Below are positions 13,242 through 28,500 of a DNA stretch of 64,000 nt, piece by piece. Positions within the stretch are counted from its first letter, which is position 1. Each line of letters opens with the position of its first letter. The DNA is from Hemicentrotus pulcherrimus (taxonomy: Eukaryota > Echinodermata > Echinoidea > Camarodonta > Strongylocentrotidae). The notes beneath the pieces are model-generated. The model was not told where the DNA came from. It did no database searches and was given only the letters and a program-made list of their open reading frames with translations. The stretch covers positions 996,880-1,060,879 of the forward strand of contig BEXV01000010.1 in NCBI GenBank assembly GCA_003118195.1, written 5' to 3'. A program made the translations under genes and the position numbers.

Positions 13242-16239
13242 GATATGGGCGCTTGTTATGTTTTTCATTATTAAGGTGTTATCTACATAATTATCCGAGA
13301 TCCGGTTTATCGGGGTAGGGGAACATAACTCTTCAGAATCCACAGGATCCACTGCTAGATATTCTGCTCCGGTTATTTCAGAGTGAAATGTAGCTATAAT
13401 CCTTTAATAATATGAAAAGTGCACTTGGTTAGTTTTTAATTAAGAAAAAATAAGACCTATCTCAGCTCCGAAGAACACATTCCAAAATAACACCTGCGTT
13501 TTAGGAGATACCATTGACGCTTTCTTGAATATTTCATCATAGTGTTTTATTTATCATCCGAATGATTGATGAATTATGTAAAAGTTGTGATCCGAATTGA
13601 ATATGACACCTGCTCTGTGCTTGTTTCAGGAATTACTTGCCGCTATTGAAATATCTATTATGGCTGTGAATTATTCAGACAAACAAATGTTAATTGATTC
13701 TAGTAAAGTTGTCAATATTCTCATGCATCTCTCTCGCTCTCCTCTTTTGCTTATACCTCTCCTTATCTTTGCCCTTTCCCAGGCACACATGTCTCAATCA
13801 TCCCGTTGGGCGTCTGTGAAAGGAATCGTGGTTATGATGGTTTTCAATTGAAAATGATTCATTAACGTTGACATGATATATACTCGGTTATCAATGACAC
13901 CGAAGTTTAAGTTGATGGTATTGGCATAGTTTTTTAGTTTTCCGTGGCCTTTATTTTTTTCTAGAAAGGTGTGCCTTGTGTATGGAAAAGACCTAGCACT
14001 TAACACCTGTCAACTTCTTCCATATCTTCATCCGACGAGAGATGGAGCAAACGGGATGAAAAATGGATGCTCTTCCTCGGCGTTGCGATTGACATCCCTC
14101 TTTGTCACTGCTTTTCACAGCTTCATCTATCGAATATCATCCTATTAGTGGGACTAAAAGAGTACCTAGGGTGTTGTAGAGGCGTCAGACGAGCACTAAT
14201 GGAGCGGCAAGCATGGGGGAAGAAAAGGGGGTTGACTCGTACATTATGCTGTAAATCGTCGCATAAGTGTGTGTATTGTACGGCGTGCTGATGTGTTACT
14301 CCAAGATGTGTGCGTAGGTCGAGATGTGGGTGTGTTTGAGAGTGATGAGCATTAATATTTCACGGAATGATCGCTTCAATGGGGTTTGAAACGGATGAGA
14401 TAGCGCAGTAGCACAAGCACCGTTCGTGATGTGAATGGTGCGCATAAACCCGATTCGCCAAATCGCTGCCAATTAAGTAAATGGCAATCTAGATTGTGTT
14501 TTAATACTAGAGCATTTGGGAACAATAACATGCTATGTGGAATCAAGGAGTTTTTAGCCTAATAATAACTCCTTGTTGGAATCATATGGTGGAGACTGTG
14601 GCCGATATTTTATTTGGTTTTCCTGATCTCTATTCATGTAATATACTCTGAACGACTGTATGAGAAGACTATGAAAATGTGGCGACATTGCTGATATCGT
14701 CGCCCACCTATCCCTCGAGAGCCTTCGCATTGTCACAATTCACTTGAAATCTTAATTAAATGGATGTTTGATTCATAACCCCTGCCGTCAAACAAAGCCC
14801 CAAGCATCTAGTAAGACGCGACTTCAACACCTTTCCTGCTCATATTTCGGCAATACGCACTGCAGGACCGTTTCACCGGCCGCTTTTCTAGTTCACCTTT
14901 GCTGCCCTTGGTACAAAAAGAAACAACAATGATGAAAAATCCTGACTTATAATGGTCTGATAAATCTGACAGTCATATCTTTATTGCATAACCACTGTCT
15001 TTACGCCTTACTTTTTCACATATGTCCGTAATTTTTTTAGAAAGACGAGATCAAAAAGTGATAACTCTTCTGTTAAAAAGCACCATATTAATCGCACGAG
15101 TGTCAGAAATGTCCTTAATGTACCTCCTGTTCTTCCTGACACCGTTTCCTCGGTAATCTTCCCCACCACCATAATGAATATTCTTATATATTTATACATT
15201 TATACACCTGCATATTGCGAGCTTTGAGGACGACTGTCCATCAAATAAAGAGATAGTGTAAAGCAATAAAGGTTCTCAATTAAAAAGAAATATAGCAAAT
15301 GGCAGACCTTAATTTTGTCAAATCAACATTTTGAGGGGAAAATATTAAGAAAAATGTGTAAACTATTTTCTGCAGTGATGGGTGGCATAACCCTAGTGAA
15401 ACCCGGTTCGCTTGTTCATCACTTTAAAAGAGCAAAAGAAAGCTCCTGGGTTTTTATTGATATGACTGCGTTTGAAAGGAGTTAACAGTTTCTGAATCTT
15501 TTTGTTTTGTTAGCAGTCACAATTTATCAAAGAATTGTAAAATATAATCATCGAAGGGATAACCATGTCTTCATGTAGTGGACATAGTGAAAAGTCTTGA
15601 TAAGTACACCAGGAACTGATACAGCGCAGGAGTGCTGACTGGTCTCTGGGGTTGCCAGGACCTAAACAAATTGTTTTGCTTTCTAGAATAGGAACCATCT
15701 TGGACAGTCCGCTGACAGATACTTGAATGCAGCGCCTTGGTAAAAATGAGTCTTATCATGCTTACGAAAAATTGCTTCCCTTTTTTGCAGAAATATTTGC
15801 CTATTTTATGAATTTTTCGTTTTGTTTTTCCGAGATTTGAATACAGTATTTATTTTGTTTGCTTATTTTTCTGGATAGGTGATGTTATCCAGGTAGTTAC
15901 GTGTGCAGCCTGTCTAACGCCATATTGGTTAGCACTTTCTCCCAGAAGTAGGGATGTTGGTTTAATTATGAAAATAGCTTGAGCTTGAAAATGATTGCTC
16001 AAAAAGGATAAATACAAGAAAGGCTTTAAATGATCTTAAATCATATTATGTCGTCACTTTGACAAATAAATAAGCTTATATCATGTAACACTAGACAACG
16101 TAGTCTTGTTTTAACATTATACCTGGAATTTATTATATTTTTGTTGAAATTACCGCATATGTCAATACTGTTTGTATAAAATACTCCTTTGTCAACAAGA
16201 GTTATGCATAATATCTTCCATTTCTTCAACAAAACTCTC

Positions 16240-16510
16240 CATCCTCTCGGGATGAATTTTGATGAACTAGGCGTGCTCATCTTGCCGATGGACATGGCTC
16301 AACCACGCTCTCCTCCGTCCCATAAATGGTATTAGGTTCAGACCACCAGACCGCCCGCGATAATACACCCTCCAGACCCCTCATCAGAAATGCACTACTG
16401 GGACTATTAATCAGCGATCAGCGGACTTTCGAGCGCCAGCCGGGCGACTGTCATTAAACCCAGCCGCCTCGGAGGAGGGCGCACACTGTACAGAACCAGT
16501 CCAGTACGTG
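16240..16510. promoter_or_regulatory. CpG-rich patch, candidate cis-regulatory element
   Basis: A GC- and CpG-rich segment of about 270 bp set in strongly AT-rich DNA, with no repeat structure and no coding frame of note. It includes homeodomain-type words (ATTAATCAGC, TCATTAAACC). The composition contrast is what is seen. Regulatory function, possibly for the MAB21L gene about 36 kb away, is inference only. Confidence 0.3.
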
Positions 16511-19500
16511 GTTACCAACCATCACTAGCATATCATAATTATAGTTTTCGTCCTCGAAGGTCTCGAAATATCACAGTTTTTTCTCGATGTTTTAAATATT
16601 TTTGTAGAGCCTTTTTTTTTAGATACAAGGATTCTCCAAACACTGATTTCCACATCAATGATTGGTTGGAATGGGCTTACTTTGTTGGTATGGCAGTGGA
16701 GCTGATGAGACCATAGCAATTATTTGAGAACAGTCATGACAGTGCAGCATTAATTTGGTTAAGCCAGTATAACTGGTTCCTATTTGATTTTCTAGATGGA
16801 CAACAATTTGCACATTTTTTTCGAGCCTGTCAATATATCTCACAAAATCGGTAACTCAAGAATATTCGTTTGTAAACAAGAAAGCTCAGGAAGGATGATA
16901 ATGTTTGCCTTTAACTGATTCTGATTGCAAAATAATCCCTTCGCTCTACCAACAAATCACTGGTTGGCTTCTGCGCTCGTGGTTGCGTGACGTACCTGGA
17001 TTTTACCCATCTTTCAACGCATTATTTGAGAAATATTTGAGAAATATTTGAGATTGGACATGACAGCCGATATGTAGCCAGATAGACGGTCCATACATGC
17101 ATAATATTCAGAAATATTTTGCTACATGCACTATATACAGTATATAATGTAAACAAAAAAGCCTCAAGTGTAAGTCATGTAATTTTTTGCATCAGATAAA
17201 AACAAAAATCCTTTCATTATTGCATTGATAGGGCCTTACATTTTATTTTGTCAAAGGACACAACTCAATTGAAATTCAGAACAGAATTGAGCAGATGTGG
17301 AATGCAAAAAGGATGGTTGTTACGAGAGGGATAAAGCGATTCTAAAACTTAACTTATGATTAAAAGCAGAAAGGCAGCGAATGCAGACTTTGGAGTTCCA
17401 ACACGATTGAGAACACCGTTCATCAGAATCAATAACATGAAATCATAATTTCATGCGGCATAACTAAAATGTGAAGGTTCATGGTGATCACATACCGCGT
17501 TATACCTCCGGAGGGAGGGGGATGCTAAAAAAAAAATGTTATCCCTAAGCTGCGTCTGATTCATTCTGGTTATGTAAGAAAATTGCAAAATTCCATGACC
17601 ATCTATCTACATGTACTCCCTTTCGTGTACAGGGTGTTCATATCTGATACGAGTGTAAAAGCACTCTTCGCTCAAGACACTTTTTACGTGTGCTCTTATA
17701 GTAGGCGAAAGAAGGCACATGACAGTTTAAGCCTTCATCTCCCATGCTTCCTCCCTCTGGCTCCTTGATACTATCCGAACATTTCCGAAGTTGTAAAGAT
17801 AAGTCGGATCTACAAGATTCGGAAATTGGCATTAACGGGGAAGCGTCCACCCTCCCAGTCACCGCGCCGATGTCGGGTGTCGACTGGTTTCCGTGAGCAG
17901 TAAGAAAGGGTCTGCTCTATTCATCAGGTCTTAAAGAGTTTCGTTAACTTTGTATGAAAGATTCACTTTGTTTAGTGGTTCGATTTCACTTTTGAAGGCA
18001 TCTAATATTGATATTTAGAGATGTGAGAGATAATTTTTGAGGGGAGATAGTAACGATTTAGCCTACTTCATTACCTCAATTTCTGTTTAATAATTTGAAT
18101 ATATGTTTTAAAATAAAGAGACATTTGCCAAAAGAGGGAACCATATAACTGAATATCTTTAATATACAAGAATGTTAGATCTTTAGATTAAAGTATTCAT
18201 ATACAGAACAGAACCGAATGAGTTAAAAGATAACATCAGAATAATCATCAAAGAAAAAAGTTTTTGTTAAGACTTCTCAACAAACATAATATTATAGACA
18301 TAACATTATCCTGTTAATGACATTAACATGTATCCATACCTGATCCGTTTTGTTCTGATAGAAACTGAAAACGTGTATTTATCTTTCACGCATTATTTGG
18401 GTTTAACGAATGTATACTATTCTTTTTTTAAAAGTCTGTATTTTATTATGCCTATGTATTGCCTTTAAATATGGTTTAGGTGACATTAAATATCCGCACG
18501 CGTCTAAACGTGACGCAATCGGCCACCATGCCTGTCAGCGCACCAATTAATGTTTGATACATAAATAGGATGTCTTACATTTCGCCTTACCAGTCTGTCG
18601 TCGACAGTCACAGTAATTAGTAAAAGCTTATCCGGGGCTCATCCTGCCCTGAATTTGTTTGTAGGGGGGGGGGGGTGTTATTGCTTTAATATTGAATGAA
18701 CTATCGGTAGATAAAATGTTCCGGAGTTTATTCGATTTTATTACATTAAAAAAAGGTTTTAGCATTTTTATTGCAAGTTACTTTTCAAATATTGCTAATA
18801 CAATGATTGAGATGTTTACTTCTTTGCTGTTGGCGAGCTAACAAGCTTCACCCCTACTGAAATCTTGCGTGATTATACGAAGTTAAATTTGACATTATAG
18901 GATAAATTAGTCATATTTTAACGGAGTAAAGTTTTATTTTGACATGTTTGTTTGTGTAAAGTATTTTAACGGTTATATATGTTTCATATCAATGTCAATC
19001 CAATCGATAGTAAAGGAAGGATGATTGTAAGTAATTGCTATATAAACGCTCTTAGAAATTAGAAACTTAGAAATGAATACTGAATACAAAGTAATTGGCG
19101 AAGAAAGTGCGACCGGATTTACAAAAGACGCGAATAGGTACTTTTGTTTCTTGCAAGGCCCTTTTTGTCTTCGTAACCTCTTGAAAATTTGATATATAGT
19201 CTTCTGGTCGACGCGAAAGGTTACCACATAAGTGGCCAAAGTACTTTTCAGTTCATTTCGGAGGAAAGAAAATAACAATTGCCAAATAAGAATGGTGAAT
19301 GAAGAAGACAAAAAATCTTCACGTGCGGTCCTAGACAAACGCTTCGTCATATTTTGTTGGCCTTTTCGGGACTGTAAACAAATATGAGACCATATTGCGA
19401 TGACCTTTGCACTCATAAGCAATTATTCAAAAATGCTCTGCTGTCATGTCATATAGCAGGCGAGTCAATAGAGTTTGTACCCTGCCATTGTTTTCTTGAA

Positions 19501-22500
19501 ACTCATGAGGTTTTATGTTCCGTCTGTTGATTAAATTTTGACCGGGAGGAATGAAAACCAATCCTTCCTTTGGAATGGGAGTTTCAATATTGTTGCAGAA
19601 GTTTGATTCATGTTACCTTAACTCACCTAGAATGCACCTGTTTGAATTTTCCTGTCTTGTAGCTCCTAAGAAGAAGGGTCCAACAAAAACAACTTCGATA
19701 CTCGTTAAAGTTACGAGCTAACAACACACAGCATGACTATATTTAGAGGTGAAATAATTTCATTAAGATTCCCGTCGTCTGATGAGCATTTGTCTTTTAA
19801 TGATTTTGACTTGAAGGTATGATCTTACAAGGCTTTGAGTGATGTACGTGGTTATTGAAGGTGTCTTTGACACGTTAGTGATGTCTTTGAGGAGGAAGAG
19901 CGAGGGAAGATCAAGGTTCTCCACACCGCATGACCAAATCCTTTGGCGCCTCAGTGTCCCGCTAAACTTATTGAAAAACAAAGCGAATTGTTACCCCCTT
20001 AGCCACCGCTTGGTTATGATTTCATGTATACAGAGTTAGTTTTCGCCGACCACCAACAACTTCCAAGTGTTGTGTGGAATTATGTGTGTTCAATTAGCTC
20101 TGCAGAGGTGGCCTGCTTAAACATGACAGGTTGAAGGTTGTATCTTATATTCCGTACCACCATATGTCATGTTGGCTAGATCATATTGTTCGAGTAATGA
20201 GCAAGGTTTCATTATACAGTATTGGATGAGTAACATGCTCGGTCATCTGAGAGTGAATATTTATCCATAGACCTAGCCATTCCGTTGTGTCTCGAACTTT
20301 AACGGCTTTAAAGGGAAGTGGTTGTCAGTTTCCCCATGTGCATAAGGTCATAATTCGCACCAGACTTAGTGAAAATACCATAAATTTGTTATTAAGTCTC
20401 GCACACTGCAAACCCGTCTTCGGGTGAATTCCCTGTCACAGCCCACTATTATGCGCCTTTAATTAGGCTAAAGAAACCTTCGATAGCCACTAGCTTGTTT
20501 CGGCGTGGAAAAGACGCACTGCGTCACGATGTGCCGAACTCATCTTCACACCTTTTCGGATGCCGACTTAGTCTTCGCTCTACAGTCCCCTTTCTTGCTT
20601 GCCTTTTCAGAAAGCTCCTACTTTTCTACTACACCAGCTTTGAGCAGTCTTCGAACTCATTATCCATATAGGTCTACCCCTTTTCGAAAAAAGATTCGTA
20701 AACTTATGAATTAGAATTCAAGCTCAGTTAATATTCCTTCCATGGACCCTACCACAATGGATCGCGATTGAGGAAACAAGTTGCCCTTGAATATATTATT
20801 ATGCATTTCGTATGGTTCACGTTATAACCTTATAAAACATACCAGTCCTCATTGCTTGTTTTTCAGACAGGGCAATTAGTTTTGATTTGCGAGCAAAACC
20901 TGGTATTTTGTGCAGCAGTGAGGAAAAATAAATGTGATCATTACTTGCTTGTGCGTCCCTCACTCTGCGACATTTCGTCGTAACAAGCGGCTCCGTATGT
21001 CGGCCGCCCCCACTCGAGGGAATCGTAACTTTTTGTGCTTTCAAGGAGTTTTATGAGGGTGGGATCAGCCCAAATCCGATGGTACCACTCACCTTGTGCC
21101 CGTTTTTGACTCTGTAGTCTTGTAGCAGTGCATGTAGTCTTGGCATTGTATGCATTTTATGTACTTTGTGCCTACTACGTATTCCCCAACACCACTATGA
21201 ATTTGTAGGTGATGAACAACATTCATTGTTAGCATAACTGTACTGGAAAATGCCCTCCATAAAAAGAAACAGAAACACAGAAAAATAAACTGACAAAATT
21301 CTAAAATTACAGTTTTCTCCGTCATTAACCCTATGGCTATGTGATCAAATTCTAGTAAAGGATGAAGTTGTAAAGTTGTTTCCATTTCTTATGGTAATTA
21401 TTTAAAAACACATAAAAATGAGCATTATTCTGCGATCAATTTCGTTACTACCATAAGTGATATTATAGTTATTGTCGAGATATTGTTCTATTCGACATGT
21501 TGCATTTTCAAATAAAAGTAAAAGGAGTAAGTTGGCTTGTTGGTATCAGGCCTGTGACCTGAGACTATATTCACTGTGTCCCCTGTTTCCCATTCTGATG
21601 ATGATGATTGACCACTCCTGGTGGTCAAGAAGAACGACCATAGATCAAAATATGCTCAACTGTATTTTTCATTTTTTACTGCTGGCACAGTTATTCTTTT
21701 AGATCCAGGTGAAGTTGGGATCATCAATAAAAACAAACATGTTATTCTAGAATTTCAAATGTAACTGTCTGACTACTTTGCCTTGCAATAGAAAAAGCGC
21801 TATATGAAATCAGGGACATACATCTAGTATATTTTTAGTGCATTTAGTTATCCTGTTGTAAATTCCTGGTTTCGTATTCTGCACCCTGTTTTGTTTTTGC
21901 ATAAATCAAACATGCATATCCATACAATGAGTCATTCTAAATCTTCCCTTTTTTTTTTGGTATGCTGTGTATATATGTAGAAAATTTAATATTTTCATGT
22001 AGTTTTCGGAAGATTATGGAAGGAAAAGTGACCATGTAGCAGATCGTACGGCACAGGTCTTACTTCAGGAGCATAATAACTTTGATTTGATCCGGATTAG
22101 GATAAAGTATGCCGGAGCGGTCGGCCTGGCGCCTGTCGCGATTAGCCCTCTGCACGCATAAACGTAAAATGCACGTAACAAACGAAATGCGATCTATCCA
22201 GGGATATAGGGCTGATGTTTTTATTGCAAAAGGTCGTAAGAGCGGTATAACCTTTTTTTGTCCTCCACTCATATTTGCTTATTAGTCTGGTCTCTATCAA
22301 GTTCATGCTCTGTGAGAATTTCTGAGCACATTGTCCTCGATAGTCAATTACAATATGGCACATCTTAACTCCGTCCTATTCCATAGTGCCAATCTGTTGG
22401 TGGCTCAACGCCCGAAAAAATGAACCTTGGCTCTTTCGATCCTTGAATAATATCTTGTAGTTTGTGCGCTGAGAATTTATTTGTTCCTCAGTTTGAAAAG

Positions 22501-25500
22501 CGTGCATAACCAATGTATATCCCAGAAATCGGGCAATTTGTCTGTTTAGATCATTGAAGAAAATTCCTTTGTAGGCCCATATAACTAAATATCCATGAGG
22601 GTTAGAATTGCTTTTGAGACATTTTGAAACTAAACTGAACCCCGTCTAGATAGAAGGAAGCGTTCTTCATCTGTAATGACCCTTCTATTTTGTTTTCTTT
22701 CTAGGCCTATCTTATATTACAGCGAATAGAGTGTTTCCATTTATTTTTTCGTCATAAGGGAAAAGGGGGAAAATTGAAGATGCAGAGGATATACTTGATC
22801 TGGTGGTGTAGACGGGACGTTTATGATGGTCGATTTATCAGCGGCGAGGAATCCTCGACAGCCATAATCCATGTTGGATCAATGGGAAGAGCTTTAGGTA
22901 TTTTCTCCGGCCCATGTTGCCATCTTAAAACAGAATACAAGAAAACAATTGCCTTAACTGATTCGAAAATGAATTGACAGTAAGGACGACTGTGACATAA
23001 TTGTGCTATGGATTCAGTTTGCCATGTCTGTTTTGGGAGGATAACAGGAAGGATTTGGATTCTCTTCACAGACGTCAACATTTTGGTTGACGAACATTCC
23101 GATGCACATTAGACATGTTGGACGTTATAATGATTTATATTTTTCATTTTCCCCAAGGATCTTGGTTTTCTTTTCGTTTCTTTTCTGTGTATTGATTTGC
23201 GTGGTTTTGAAAATGAATGGCCCCAATGAAGCCAAAAACAGATAGAAACTTGACATGGTTCCCCTAATAATGGTGTATACATTTAATAAGTTTTTTTATA
23301 AAGAAATTCAGATATGTAAGATAAATAGAAACTGTCTGAGAAATTGTTTAAAACAACACAAATTTTACGGTCCAAGACGTAATACATAGACCTAGCTTCT
23401 ATGGTTTTCTCTTATATTTTCACAGCAGTAAATTGCAAAGCATGCACACGAATGTATAACTTCACTGGAATAAAGGGGTTGAGGCAATCGGAGACCTTTG
23501 TCAAATCAAACTCCATTGCCACCGATTAATACAGACATTTCTTGACAGGTCAGAAACCTACTGCTATATCATACAGTAATCACTGCATACAAATAAAGGG
23601 CGCGTTTTGCCTGGGAAGAGGAGTTAAATCCTCAACGGTTAAAAATTTAATCATTCAAAGAATATTCCCGACCAGTGATATTCGCAGCTGTTTAATAGGC
23701 ATAAATGAACAGCAAGGAGGGTCATTGTGTCGTTGTAGTTTTCAAAGCGTTCATATGTCTATTTTCATTCCGGTAGTCATCAGTCAAAGCCGCATTCACA
23801 TTGGCTTCCACAACGGTTGGATTTTTTGTTTCATGGCACCAAGTACAGTCTACTTCCATAGTTTGAAACTGATCCTTTTGTTTATATCCTATATATTTTG
23901 TGAAACTAAACCGATTACAGTAAGTGAATTACATGACCATTCTTGTATAAATGTTAATTTAGTGAATAGAAAGACAACCGAAAATACATTTCTGTTAACA
24001 TTTTTCATAATCACACTGCTATATCATTCATTCGGTGCGAAACTGAAATATTTATCTCCTCTGTGAAAGGTGTGTGGTTTTGTTCCAGAAAAGGACTTAT
24101 TTCTCCTTTGAAAGATATTCTAGTATCAAAGTGTGCATGGTCATAAAGTTTTTACATATTTTCTTTACTATAATCATTATTTCGTTTTCTTTCAAAGAAA
24201 TGCGAAGTCTCTGGCTGGAATTTGCAATGGTAATCAAACTTGCGTCGCCTCTTTTTAGAAATAGGCATCCTCATGCATTGAAATAGGAGTATTTGTTTTT
24301 AACGTTTGAACACAACCAATTACATCCCACTCCTGACACCCGTGTGGGCATGTATGAAGTTTACCAATTTAGAGCGTTTCTGCCGTGCGTGTTGCTGCGT
24401 CACCACCGAAGCTTACGTAAGGCAAGGCTCGCCGATGCCGTGCGCTCGCGTACCTGATATTTTTCAATCAAACTTTCATTCAAGTGATAACGAGGAGCTT
24501 TGGACTTCACGATGATGAGTCTAGGGGGCCCTTTCGGCACAGACAGACATTGGTCGTGATTATGAATGATGATTGGACCAAATTGGTGATATATTTTTCT
24601 TTGTCGATTGTGTCTCCAAGAAACATTACAAAATACGTACAGGTGATGAAATTCTGGTTCTTTGTGACAATCATGATATTTGTGTCACTCCCATCTCCCT
24701 GGTCCATCCCATCCCTGGTCCACCACAACTCTGGTCCACCACATCATATTATAAATTCATGTTGTCAATAAACACATATGCCTATACAATCCACTGGAGC
24801 GCCGGTTACGAAGAGATTGATGGTACTTATACATAATTATGATATACAAAGTGAGAGGATGAAGAATAAATGAGAGCCAATACAAAAATTGTATTAAATC
24901 TGTTAATTTACCAAATTCCATAGGGAAAACTTCCATCCCTTAAAAAAAGAAAGCGCAAAAGCGTTACGAAATACCTTCCATGCTTAATTTTATTTCGCGG
25001 TACTAGCTTCATGATTACCACTATCTTTTGGTCAGGAGACCATTTTTATTATGACAAATGATCTCCAAAATTAGTAATTTATGATCATTCTATCAAATAG
25101 CATAGAGTGGAATGACCGACCATATTTGCGTCGTCTGCAAGCTGTATGCCTGCTTTTGACTTCTTGCGAAAAGGAATTCTTTTGTAATTTTTGCTTCATG
25201 GGTACACGCGTCTGGAGAAAAGAGTGGCGAGAAAGGCGATATGAGACCGACCTTTTGTTGGTATTGTTCACAGCAACTGCAGTAATCCTTTGAGCAAGTA
25301 CTTTTTTGACGGATCATAACTGCCTGGCTTTCATGTTTTTCGGGTCGTGAATATTATTTCATGACGCTTTGCGAGCAAGACGGAGTTGGTGAACCCCGTT
25401 TTTGTTTTCCCCATTGTTGAAAAATTGCAGAAAGGGCAGACGGTGATAAGCTGTTAAGGTAGTCAACTTTATTAAACTGAATTTTCTTTCATTGTAATCA

Positions 25501-28500
25501 GTTTAATTGTTAACGCCAATATGATTTGACATACACGCTTTTGTGACTTAAACCACGATATATTTGTCATGATAGTATAAATCTGAAAAATAATAAAATA
25601 CAACAAGTGCTTTACTCAGTTCGCGTTTAGCTACAGTAGAAAGATAATGATCGTTATAATTTTCTTTCGCTCACTTTAATATTTCTAAGGCTTGTGATAA
25701 TTTTATTTTCAGCATTGAAAAAAGTATGATAAATTGATAATACGTTGAGCACTACATCACTGTTGATCACATCGTCCTTTAATTGCTCTCGAACCTTTTA
25801 AGATTTGCTCTGAGAGAGTATCTTTCAACACGTGGCTACCATGTTTCAACAGAAGTGCTCCGAGTATGTTATTTAGAAAAGTCATTCCAAAACTATATAT
25901 GACACTCAAGCTATGTCAATGCCCTTCGATGAATAGGAGTTAAAAATACGTCGAACAAAACATTGCAAATGCGGCAAATCCTTTTGATGACAGTATCTTA
26001 TTCAGACAAGCAGATATGTTTGATAGAGATGATTTGTCACAGACCAAATAAAAGAATAGGAGGAGAATTCTCAAAAGCCGCGGAGTTATGGTGGCGTTTA
26101 TTTTCTGTCGGTGACGATGTATCGCAACCGCTGAAATCAATCTATTTCACGCTGTTTATGCTCTAAACAAGCGAACAATGATAATTCGTGATTCGCGCAA
26201 TTACACACAATCATGTAGGAAGAATAATTTGCTCTGCTTAGCACCACAACTTTCGGGAGCACCACATCACCTCCTCACCCACGCTTTGAAGGAAAAAAAG
26301 AAAGAAATATTGGCTTTTGTGTCTCTTCCGCATTTCGCAGTTGGCCTAGTTCAAACATTCCCCCTTTCACGTAACCCCCGACGTAGTTCGTAACCATTCT
26401 ACCATTTGCAGTTGCTTAAAAGAAATCAATTTTTTCGGGCCCTGTTTGCTGAGGGTTTCTCTTTCAACCCCAAACCCGATTTCGCTCCGAACAAAAGGCA
26501 CCAAGTTCGATACAAGTGTTGTGTGGGAACTTCAAGTATTATCTCAAATCTCCAACAATGCAATTTTAATTCCTAGCCGCCGAACATTTTTACTGATCCA
26601 ACACGAAGCGTAGATGCCTAGTTTTGCCTGTAGCGACAGCTCGATTGTTGGAAACTACCGTCCTTATGTTTACTTACATGATTTGTACGATTTTCCTCCA
26701 CCGCTGATACCATCGATCAACCCACATAACTGTGTTGAAATAGACCTGACTTTTAAAAGCCATAAGTTGTCTGTAAACGGTCAAGAACTTGGCACGGGGC
26801 CCCTTATTGACTTGGTAAACCCCCGACAACTACACGATTTTTCTATTTCAATTTGCAGAAGGCATCCACTGTTTAACATTCGGGACCTTTATAATGGCTT
26901 AGCACAGATCTTTGGCCGAGCGCAGAGGCTGATACAGTATCTATTTGCTTTGAAATGTAACAAATAATTGCCACTATTTAGGTTTGCTGGCTGACCCTAT
27001 CTAGGGGGCTTCGGTGATGGAACAAGGATGCAAACGTAGACGAGACATGTAGAATGAAATCCAGCCCGAAAACCTCAGTCTGTTTATTGGTTGATAAAAG
27101 TGTAAAAAACTTGAAGTACCTTTATTTTATTTTACTCATTTTTTATTGGTTGGACCCAGATTAGACAAAATATATCGAATAGTGCCCATCTATCATGTCA
27201 CACCGTTGATTGTGAATTAAATTAATGCTTGAGTCAAATATGAATGATGCAATTTTCCAGTCACGAGGACTTGCATGTTCTAAGATCATCAATTAACCTA
27301 ATAAAGTGTCATCATTCAGATCACTCGAAAATAAAATAATTTTTTACACTTTTGTTTGGTCCATAGTTTAATTTTAATCATAAGTATTATGTATCGATTT
27401 ATAGTTTGAACTGTTTGGCCCTTTTCAATGTACCATAATCATTTGCTCCTGCTCTGTTGAAGGAGTTTATCTTGATTAATTGGTGCAAGGTTTATAACGA
27501 ATAATTAGTTGTCTCAAAATCTGCGACCTAAGAATTTACACTTCAACAGTGTTAGATCAACGTTATCAGGTACAGTGTAGTACTGATTATCATTATTAAC
27601 GTTCTTGACGTATTAGTTATTTTTGACAGCTTTTCTTGAACCGACAAACGTACTTTAGTCAGTAACTTTTGTTTTATTTTCCTACACCACTTTTGAAATG
27701 ATTCAGACGCTGCTACTAACAGTACGCTATTGCATGACCTATGAACTCATAGGTTGAGATCGACAAATGATAAAAGCTACAAATGACCATCGTCCTTTGT
27801 ATTCTTAAGATTGCATTCTCCAATTTGACTGAAGGTGAGGTGGGGTGTATTAATTTCGAGGGATGCTGCGACTGATCTCAGACTGGTAGATTCTGGGGAA
27901 AATACATAACCATAATAAGAGTTATACTGTCTGTATATGAAGAAAATGTCATTATCATAGTTGGTCACTGATTTATAAAAAAAAAGAAAAAAGAAAAAAG
28001 AGGTTCGCTTAGCAATTGCAGTGTTTGACAGGATCTTCTTTTAATTCGAAGAGACACGGAAGCTAAATTTAAATCGGGACCACTGTGATGAGCTGACTGC
28101 AAGCTGGTTGGTGCTCTGTTGATAATCACTTGATCGCATGACACAACTTAACCGAGACTGGGTAGTGTCAAAATGCTAGACGCCATTCGTTTGACGTACC
28201 GACACACAACGTGCGACAACATTCGATTAACTCGTTGATTCTCACCGTATGTTATTCTCACAGGCTTTAACCATGAAACAGAATATGGGGGTTAAACAAA
28301 TTGAAGTGTGGAACCAGCATAAAAAGTACGATGGTGACACATTTGATACCCTCGGCTGTCTCGCTCTATTCATTACAAGTTATGATATCATTTATGTAAG
28401 CGTGAAAGTTTACAAGTTTGATTACCGCAAATTCGTTATGAAATGGTCAGACCTTTACCTTAACAAAAGTTCAATGCACTGTGATTGTATGTGCCCTATA

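Noticed and set aside
18973..19422. 149-codon minus-strand open frame
   Set aside because: No motif, family resemblance or promoter context; treated as chance.
23542..24066. 174-codon plus-strand open frame, the longest besides MAB21L
   Set aside because: No recognisable domain or composition typical of a conserved protein. Such a length is plausible by chance in 64 kb of AT-rich DNA on six frames.
26614..26967. 117-codon plus-strand open frame considered as an NBEA/LRBA exon
   Set aside because: The predicted peptide does not resemble any part of the BEACH-family proteins that I can recognise, and edge splice signals are not convincing.
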